Shown: one piece after another, positions 57,601 to 64,000 of the stretch
How positions within the stretch are numbered: the stretch's first letter is position 1
Layout: each line of letters begins with the position of its first letter
Program-made: the position numbers and the translations under genes
Notes under the pieces: generated by a model
What the model saw: only the letters and a program-made list of their open reading frames with translations
Database searches by the model: none
What the model was told of the DNA's origin: nothing
From: Symsagittifera roscoffensis
Taxonomy: Eukaryota > Xenacoelomorpha > Acoela > Convolutidae
Direction of reading: 5' to 3'
NCBI RefSeq assembly: GCF_963678635.1
Contig: NC_087064.1
Location: 35,659,716 to 35,723,715 of the forward strand
DNA: 64,000 nt

Positions 57601-59449
57601 TGAGAATTTGAAGTTGTAAAATTTGAAATTTTCTGCCATATTGGAAATATACATGTCAGATCATATTTTTAAAGCATACATTCAAAAGTGTCATCCAGAT
57701 TTTTTCCACGATTAAAAAAAATTAGATGAACGTTGAATATGAAATAACCCCAATCATCCATAATAGCCCCTGACATGCTATCAGTTAACTCCATGGGGTG
57801 GAATGTAACTCAATTACATCTCACCTCGCCCATAATTCTCCCAGCAATAACATTTCATCCTGGCGAAATGGGAGTCATGTAATGCGATTAGAATAATACC
57901 AGGCCAATCCAGTCCACAAATTCACTCTCCCCAAAAATGTTGAAAGTGTAATTTATACTAATGGAGTTTTGCTTCATTTGGCAAGATATGCACGAATGAT
58001 TTTTATTCAGACGAAATAAATGCTTATTTTTATTGTTCACGCGTGATTTACTCTTCGTGAAAATCTGTTCATCTTTTAGGTGAAAATATGAGTTTTTTCT
58101 ACAGTTTTTATATCCATTTTGAGAAATGGTAATCTGTTTTTATTAATTATCCTGTTTTCTTTTTTGAGCTCTTAACGAATCTAGCATGGCAAATAAATGG
58201 CATTTTGAAAAGTTCACCTTTTCATAATTTCGGAGGCTTCAAATCAATCTGTTTAAATCCACTTCTAATCAAAAGTTCCCCTTTTCTCCTTTTCCATCTA
58301 TTCTTACCCCGTCTATCGTTTTTCGTTGTCGTCTGTATTACCCTTTGGCTCTCCTTGCAAATTCAATTAACAAAGCTAATTTCCCTTTCTCTCCAAGAGA
58401 CCCCCAGTCCATTTCGACTCTCTCTGCTCTCTCCCTTTCCCATGATCCAACAATCAATCCAAACCCCCCTTAAAGGGAACAAAGGCCGCCCTAATGATGT
58501 CACGGGGTGAACAGAGGTCAAAGTTCAAATGATCTGGGGATGACAAAAGCACATTTTTTCATGGGTGAAGCGGAATCAATAGAATCGCTGATTGATATCT
58601 TACGTTTCTTTAATTATGCCTTGCAGCTTTTCATTGCTTCTTCATTTTTGTTTAGTATCGGACAAAAACAATGCTGAAAAATCGGAGATAGTTATATCAT
58701 ACTAAAACTGAGCACCCTAAGCGAAAAAAGCCTCAATTGAAAAAGTGTCAAGCAATGATAATGATTTCTTTAGAACAAGGGTAGATGTTTGCTTTTATCA
58801 ATAATAATTTGAAAGGAAAAATTCACATCAAAAATTTGCCATACGTTCGATCACTTCTTAGAACTGCAGTCCAAAATCACACTGGATAATGGAAACTCTC
58901 GTATCTCATTTGCAAAGTTTTAAAGTCGGAAGTTATCGTTGGAAATCTATCTAAAACGTATCTAACATTTAAAAAAAAACACTGAAGTAGGTTGAGGCAG
59001 TTTAATTTATCAACATTTGCCTCTTGTTTAACTTTTGAAAAAGGAGACAATAAGGTGGAAGTAGGGATGAAATTTTGAAAATATCATCAAAGCGTTCGAA
59101 ATGACGTTTTTGGCTTTTTTGGAATATTGTTACCAAAAACGTTTCTTTTTTGCGCGCGCGTCTTTTGGTATCAACAGCCGTTTTGAAAAAGAATTAGGGT
59201 TGGTCCGCCAGAAATGATCGCCAAAGTGGAATAGTATTACAGCGGAGATGGGGTTTGGAATCGCTTTTGTTTTGTTGCTGGTTTGACTTATATATTTTTT
59301 GTTGCAGCTGGACCTCGGTTTGCACAGCAGATGAGTGAGCTGATCCAGTACCACAGCAACTCCAACCTCGTGATCAAGTGCAGTGCCTATGCCAGTCCAG
59401 ACCCACCCATGATCAGATTCTTCTTCAAGGGCGAACGACTGCAAAACTC
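45389..59449 (+). CDS. IgSF cell-surface protein, 5' part (6 exons)
   Basis: Six exons join in frame to about 450 codons encoding a signal peptide (hydrophobic core TTIILAFFYPLLI, residues 9-21) and four immunoglobulin domains. Domain 1: C54, W92, D125-x-G127-x-Y129, C131. Domain 2: C181, W208, C259. Domain 3: C321, W334, D374-x-G376-x-Y378, C380. Domain 4 begins with C427 and is cut at the last visible exon. All introns are GT-AG with strong GTRAGT donors and CAG acceptors; introns 1-5 are phase 1 and the sixth donor is phase 2. Domains 1 and 2 are each split by an intron while domain 3 is one exon. Domain 1 has a Ser/Gly-rich loop (residues 60-85) and exon 4 has a Gly/Ser-rich stretch and a Ser run. 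It is probably an adhesion or receptor protein, but the subfamily and any membrane anchor lie beyond what is visible. Confidence 0.88.
46138..46195. repeat. Two-copy ~26-bp tandem repeat
   Basis: AACTTTTTCCATAAAAAT occurs twice in tandem, separated by A runs, inside intron 1. Confidence 0.7.
46461..46500 (-). repeat. Family 2 hairpin terminus (clearest copy)
   Basis: AACAAGGATAGCCGG followed by the hairpin CTGTGCAAGTAGCACAG (6-bp stem CTGTGC/GCACAG, loop AAGTA). Read on the other strand: hairpin, then CTATCCTTGTT. A partial copy, CAAGGATAGCCGGTGG, lies at 47211-47235. Confidence 0.65.
48780..48930 (+). repeat. Adjacent family 1 and family 2 termini
   Basis: At 48815-48845 TTTCGCCCTGATTTGAGC and AGTCTTGTTT form a family 1 end. 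At 48886-48925 TTTTGTGCCTTTTGCACAG then CAGCCGGCTATCTTTC is a family 2 end in the same orientation. Confidence 0.55.
52027..52188 (+). CDS. IgSF gene exon 2
   Basis: Second half of Ig domain 1: GSLIISSFNGL and TDTGTYYCSV. Acceptor TTGTTTCAG, donor GTGAGTTG; 162 nt, phase 1 on both sides. Confidence 0.9.
52480..52659 (+). CDS. IgSF gene exon 3
   Basis: First half of Ig domain 2: GDTVRFSCDVAQ and PKVTWYRDGLP. Acceptor TTTTTGCAG, donor GTAAGTAT; 180 nt, phase 1 on both sides. Confidence 0.9.
53326..53756. mobile_element. Inverted-repeat MITE with three iterated words per end
   Basis: The left end (53326-53385) holds three copies of CCCAAATGGCATAA (the first begins TCAAATGG). The right end (53694-53756) has the same three words in reverse complement with matching spacing (TTATGCCATTTGGG forms). 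The ~60-bp arms match with few differences around a ~310-bp non-coding centre. The arrangement is like that of the MULE at 30163-31484. A 4-bp TTAC flanks both sides (53319-53322 by the left arm; 53760-53763 at right) but is too short to be conclusive. Confidence 0.75.
54240..54325 (-). mobile_element. 86-bp internally deleted hAT-type MITE
   Basis: Ends CAGGGGCCCGCAGGG and ATCCTAGATCCACCCCTG, the diverged CAGGGGCGGAT termini, with a perfect 8-bp target duplication CCTACATG (54232-54239 and 54326-54333). Only terminal and subterminal sequence remains, including GGTCGATAAAA. Confidence 0.85.
55238..55480 (+). CDS. IgSF gene exon 4
   Basis: Second half of Ig domain 2 (VDGTSVAHYYCVV). It opens with a linker SSRGSGSGGGSSG and then has SSSFFSSSSSLSS after the cysteine. 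The usual DxGxYxC is altered to an AHYYC form. Acceptor TTGTTTCAG, donor GTGAGTTT; 243 nt, phase 1. Confidence 0.85.
55815..56135 (+). CDS. IgSF gene exon 5
   Basis: Complete I-set-like Ig domain 3: GKMVSLSCIAPVG, PKVSWLFEQKPID, LTNLRIEDEGQYSCLASN. Acceptor GATTTCAG, donor GTGAGTAG; 321 nt, phase 1 on both sides, so this exon could be skipped or duplicated without shifting the frame. Confidence 0.92.
56136..59307 (+). other. IgSF intron 5
   Basis: 3.2-kb intron without recognised repeats. The stretch at about 57760-58550 has fewer A/T runs than the rest and could hold regulatory sequence, but this is only a composition impression. Confidence 0.5.
59308..59449 (+). CDS. IgSF gene exon 6
   Basis: First half of Ig domain 4: NLVIKCSAYASPDPP then MIRFFFKGERL, where Phe stands in for the usual core Trp. 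Acceptor TTGTTGCAG, donor TC|GTAAGTCT, phase 2. The partner exon with the second cysteine is not found in the next 4.5 kb. Confidence 0.85.
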
Positions 59450-59493
59450 GTAAGTCTCAACAGAGATCTATCTTATATAATCACAACATGATT

Positions 59494-60027
59494 ATTGTTC
59501 CGACTTTCGATACGAAAGTAACGGAATATTTGTGCTCGGGGTGGGTTTTTTTTTCTTCAGACAAATTTCGAATTTTTATCTAGCAATTTTTGACGGAAAT
59601 TTTTTATATCATTCAAAAAGTATTGTTGTCCTGAGCTCAAATTTGAAAAGATATTTCACCTCCGATCATTTTTCGTAAAGTTATGGGGGTTTAAAGATTG
59701 CCATTTTGGCTAATTTGGGACAATTAACGCGCGATATATTTCGCGCTATTAACGCGTAAGCGGAGAGTTAATCCGTCTTAGAAATCGTTCCAAATTGGTT
59801 TACCGAAGCTTATTTGCCATAATTGATTTGTTACAAGTAGCGAAATCTATCCTTTTGTACTTTATATGGCGTGAGGGGGGATGATTTTCATAAAAGTTTT
59901 CAAATTTTAGAAAAAAAAATTTCATTTTGTTTTATTACTTTTAATTTTTTAATGTTATTACTGCTCCATAAACCTTAATAGGCAGTCGGAACATTCAGGG
60001 TTTCGCCCTGATACGAGCAGTCTTGTT
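59494..60027 (+). repeat. Family 1 hairpin-ended repeat, full-length reference copy
   Basis: 534 bp. It starts ATTGTTCCGACTTTCG with the near-palindrome ACTTTCGATACGAAAGT. It ends CAGTCGGAACATTCAGGG, the hairpin TCAGGGTTTCGCCCTGA, then TACGAGCAGTCTTGTT. The interior has GCGCGATATATTTCGCGC. No open frame and no evident target duplication. Confidence 0.8.
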
Positions 60028-62679
60028 TTACTTTTTTAAAAGCGCTATCGTTCAATAAGCCCTAAGTGGATGTGGGAGTGTTTGTTGTTAAGTAAGATTT
60101 TTTTTCAAAATCATCACTGCGTCAACTGAAAGTTAGGGTTCTCATCGATCACTTTATCCTGTAGCTGTTGTGTTCAGCCCCTCCTTCAATGTCCTATGTT
60201 TCACTAGCAAGTCTAGAAGAGCTGATAAAAATAGTTGAAATTTAGAAATAACGTTAAATTTATAAAGCTATTCTTTGAAGCACGTCTGAGAATCTAAAAA
60301 ACTTCAAATCTTATCATCTTCGTAGAACCGCCTTTTTACACTTCATTCAATTCCAGCAAAGCTGTTATGATCCGCCTCCCACTTTTTCATCCATTCATCA
60401 AAATATTATACATATGATTTGTTATTTATCGGTAAACCACTCTAAAGGTGAAACAAAATGTCGACAGATATTTCAGATAGAAGGTGCTCTCATCATAATC
60501 ATGCCTATATGAGTAGTTACGGGAAACGGAAACTCACTATATATTTTTAAAAGCGTGATTGATGAAAGATGATAAGGCTGTTTAGTTCCGGACACCCGTA
60601 TGTAATGCGATTCAGCTACGCTTTCATGCATCTGAAAAGCTAGCGGCGCATTACCATCGATTATTGATAGTCAGTAAAGTAAAAACAGCCCAAGCTAACT
60701 ACACTAGTATTACTCGACAATCTGAAAATAACGAACCACTTAGTGATAAAAACAACTGCCTTTGGGTATTTTCGTTTTTATTACATCGGATTAAGATTAG
60801 TTGTTTTGGTTTAAGCTACTCCCCTGTAGTGTTGTTTTTGGAGCTACAAAAATACTTCTGGGCATAAACTTTTGGTTACTTTTTTTCTTAATTTTTTCAA
60901 TACATAGCGATTTAATTGATCACGCTTTGTTGCTTCTTTTCAGCTCACAATTGTTTGTCTAAGCAAGGCTACAAAAACAATGTTTTCGCTTTTTTCAGAG
61001 CCAGTTGACCAATTTTTAAATCTCATTAGTCTGTGAGTGATTAAGACGATGATTATCTAATTCAGAGCGATGATTGCTCGAGTGAGTTTGCTTCAATGCA
61101 TTTAGCTTGTTAAAATAATAATCTTATACTTTTCAAGCCTTTCTGTCTAAAGCTTTCAAGTTTTACCTGAGTACCAATAGTACACGTTTTAAACTTCTTC
61201 ACAAAACATGCCATGTAGTTTGGTGCTTTTATTTTTGTAGTTATTTTTGATTTGTTTGTTTTTGTTCTTTCTAAAGTGTGGTTGATCTAATGGCATATAA
61301 TGCTATAATTGATTCGAGTTGGTATGTAATTGCTCTTTTAGCTCTGGCACCCTTCTGACTTGAGAAAGTTTTCTAATGGCGACCACGTCAATAATATTTA
61401 GCAGAGCCGCGCCAGCCAAACTTATAAAAGTGTCCAGAACCAGGCTACATTTTAGACGTGTAGATCTACTTTCAAATACTGTCTGTGTGTTTTATTTTAC
61501 AGTCTGTTTACCACTGAAGCAGCGCCGTGTAAAATAAGTGAGCGAGTGATTATGGGTGCCGCCGGCACTTTATACTCGTCTCTCTTGTTTTCAGCTTCTG
61601 TCTTCTGAAACACGTTTCTGCTGAAGATCCGATGCCTCTGCTTGTCAAAACGCAGACTACCAACTATCAATTATGGCTTATGATCATTTGAGTGCCATTT
61701 ATAAAGCCACTAAAACAGCCAAGATACCATGACATGCTGAACTTCAGTTTTAAGGAATAGAAAACAAGTCACAGGCAAACAAGTAGTGGAGCAAAACAAA
61801 CCTTAATTGCTAGTAGTTTCAAAGAAGACCCTAAATCATGAGTCCGAAATCCATGCAGCTATTAACCTCATTAATTGAGACTTTTCTGGGAACAAAAAAT
61901 CATAAGTTTATGTTAAAAAAGTTGGTTGATTTATTTTTCCAAAAACAACATTCTTGAAGTTGTTCTTTTGTTAATTCAGTTTTCCCTGTGAGTCTCGTTC
62001 ATCTTCGAAAAGTTCATTTATTTTCATTGCTTATTTCAAAACAATTTGTGTACAATTCAGCAACTTAGGTGTTGGTATTTGCGGTTTTGAAGCTTAAATG
62101 GTTCATAAACAGAAAAGTTCAGCTGTTTAATGTTTGATTCCCGGGATTAACCCGCGGGGTTTTCAGTGGAAATGAAAGTGTGAAATTGAGTGGCAATTTA
62201 TTTGTGATTCCAATCGATATTGGGAAACGAGCCATTTGGCGACCCTCTCAAAGCGTCGCCGCAAGACAGACCAAAAAACCGGCATGATAGAACCCGAAGC
62301 AGACATATAACTGGTCGGCTAATTTAACCCAGATTTTATCTAACTTTCATTGGATAAAAAGAAAACAAACCATAAAAATTTTTTCATGGCTCAGTTGATA
62401 AAAGTTTGAACAAACTCGTTGAAAAAACTAATATAAGCTATAAATTGTTGTGTTTTCATTGACATTGCCTAAATGGCGAGAGACAAAACTGGGTCTTTGT
62501 TAGTTAATATTTTAACCCTAAACATTCTAAACCAATTAACCCTAAATGCGCGAAAATACCGTAAAGAAACTGAAAAACCGATTCATTTTTTTGGACTAAG
62601 TTCAATTTGTTATCATTTATTTGGTGCAGCTTGATTGGAACAAAATCCCAGCCCAGAAGTCAATTGGTCTTAAAAATAC
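60028..62679. other. Presumed IgSF intron 6, no feature seen
   Basis: Follows the phase-2 donor at 59450. I see no exon with the expected second half of Ig domain 4 and no recognisable repeat terminus. Confidence 0.45.
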
Positions 62680-63217
62680 AACAAGACTGCTAGTATCAGG
62701 GCGAAGCCCTGAATGTTCCGACTGCCTTTTAAGGTTTATGGAGCAGCAGTAAAAACATTAAAAAATTCAATGAAATAAAAGAAAATGAAAATTTTTTTTC
62801 TAAAATTTGAATTTTTTTATTAAAATCATCCCCCCACACGCCATATAAAATACAAAAAGAGAGATTTCGTTCCCTGTAACAAATCAATTATGGCAAATAA
62901 GCTTCGTTCAACCAATTTGGAACGATTTATAAGACGGATTAAATCTCCGCTTACGCGTTTATAGCGCGAATTATATCGCGCGTTAATTGTCCCAAATTGG
63001 TCAAAATGTCAATCTTTAAACCCTCATAACTTTACGAAAAATGATTACAGGTGAAATATCTTTTCAAATTTAAGCTCAGGACAACAATACCTTTTGAGTG
63101 ATATAAAAAAATTCCGTCAAAAAAGGCTAGTTAAAAAGTCGAAATTTGTCTGAAGAAAAAAAAAACCCACCCCGAGCACAAATATTCCGTTACTTTCGTA
63201 TCGAAAGTCGGAACAAT
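62680..63217 (-). repeat. Family 1 hairpin-ended repeat, full length
   Basis: 538 bp in reverse orientation: AACAAGACTGCTAG, hairpin CAGGGCGAAGCCCTG, ATGTTCCGACTGCC, through CACCCCGAGCAC to ACTTTCGTATCGAAAGTCGG and AACAAT. High similarity to the 59494 copy. Confidence 0.8.
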
Positions 63218-63252
63218 TATCATGAGCTTCGAAATTCGAATAAAAAATTAAA

Positions 63253-63850
63253 GAAAACTGCTCGTATCAGGTCAAAGCTCTGCGAGCTCCGACTTCCGTT
63301 CGACGTCTTTGAATCAGTTTTTGAGAGCATCAATTAGAAAAGATTTGAGTTTTTTCATCCAATTTTTTTTTGATAACTTCCGTTAAGTCTCAATAGCGTA
63401 TCAATAACACCAAGTATTATGCTTCAAATCAATTTAGAACTATTTATGATCGGGTTAAATAGCCACTGACGCTTCAATAACACGAGATATTTCGCGCGTT
63501 TGTCCCAAAATTAACCAAACTGACAACTTTCGAACCCCCATAAATTTTCAAAAGTGATTAAAGGTAAAATATATTATTCAAATTTGAGCTCAAGATTGTA
63601 CTGCTTGTCAGATGATATAAAACATTCCGTTCAAAATTGGCTAGTTGAAAAGTCGAAATTGGCGTGGAGAAAAAACCACCACGAGCGTCGAACGTCGGAA
63701 AAATATCAAGGCGAAGCCTGGAGTGTTCCGATTGCACTTTAAGACCAATTAAAATTGGTTCGATTAAAAATTGACGAAATATTTGAAAAAATGAAACGCG
63801 TTTGTAACGCATAAAAGATTTATCAAAAAAATCATAAAATTTCGTATAAA
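63253..63850 (-). repeat. Two diverged family 1 copies, head to tail
   Basis: The first runs from AAACTGCTCGTATCAGG (63253) to CGAGCGTCGAACGTCGG (about 63700). The second starts at AAGGCGAAGCCTGG and TGTTCCGATTGCAC (63707) and is lost by about 63850. Confidence 0.55.
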
Positions 63851-64000
63851 AAAGCTAATCATGCAATTCTGTACACAGATTGTATGGAAAAAAACTCACA
63901 TTTGAATAATTATGAATGTTGTACGACAATCAAGCAATTTTAAATAAGTAAATTTAAAATTTCATGGATTTTTTTTCTGTTTTTAGTCTCAATATCAATT

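Noticed and set aside
58205-58510. 101-codon hydrophobic frame in IgSF intron 5
   Set aside because: Low-complexity Ser/Leu/Phe composition without motifs; intronic position.

Overview
The window is AT-rich nuclear DNA from an invertebrate-like animal. The evidence is an immunoglobulin-superfamily (IgSF) gene with GT-AG introns of up to 6 kb, type II membrane GT31 glycosyltransferases, and many eukaryotic transposons (Ty3/Gypsy, MULE, hAT-type MITEs). I cannot name the species. Few host genes are visible; most of the sequence is repeats or featureless non-coding DNA.

Layout. 0-1.1 kb: decayed MULE transposase (-). 4.3-8.6 kb: an intact intronless GT31 beta-1,3-galactosyltransferase-like gene (-, 5156-6394) flanked on both sides by arrays of a ~30-bp satellite monomer. 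9-12 kb: a broken unrecognised reading frame with an SPEHE-type repeat, a diverged copy of that segment, and a tRNA-Ser(GGA)-like relic. 12.3-16.8 kb: small inverted-repeat elements and a second GT31 paralogue (-, 13982-15395), broken by a 173-bp MITE with a perfect 8-bp target duplication. 20.9-27.6 kb: a complete 6.75-kb Ty3/Gypsy element (-) with near-identical LTRs and a 5-bp target duplication, but a broken pol. 27.8-41.4 kb: hAT-type MITEs, a nearly complete MULE with a 9-bp target duplication, many copies of a ~535-bp hairpin-ended repeat, and a 1.2-kb tandem duplication. 41.9-42.7 kb: gag/protease relic related to the Ty3 element. 45.4-64 kb: the 5' part of an IgSF cell-surface gene (+), with six exons joining in frame to 59449 and probably continuing past the window.

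The two GT31 genes are same-strand tandem paralogues of Golgi-type enzymes. The IgSF gene is separate and encodes a secreted or membrane receptor/adhesion protein. I see no operon-like or multi-gene system. The most notable signals are the MITE inside the second GT31 gene, whose removal gives back an unbroken frame of paralogue length; three inverted-repeat elements whose ends are iterated short words; two repeat families that both end in a hairpin followed by CTTGTT; and an LTR with three hairpins, with the gag start codon on the LTR/primer-site junction.
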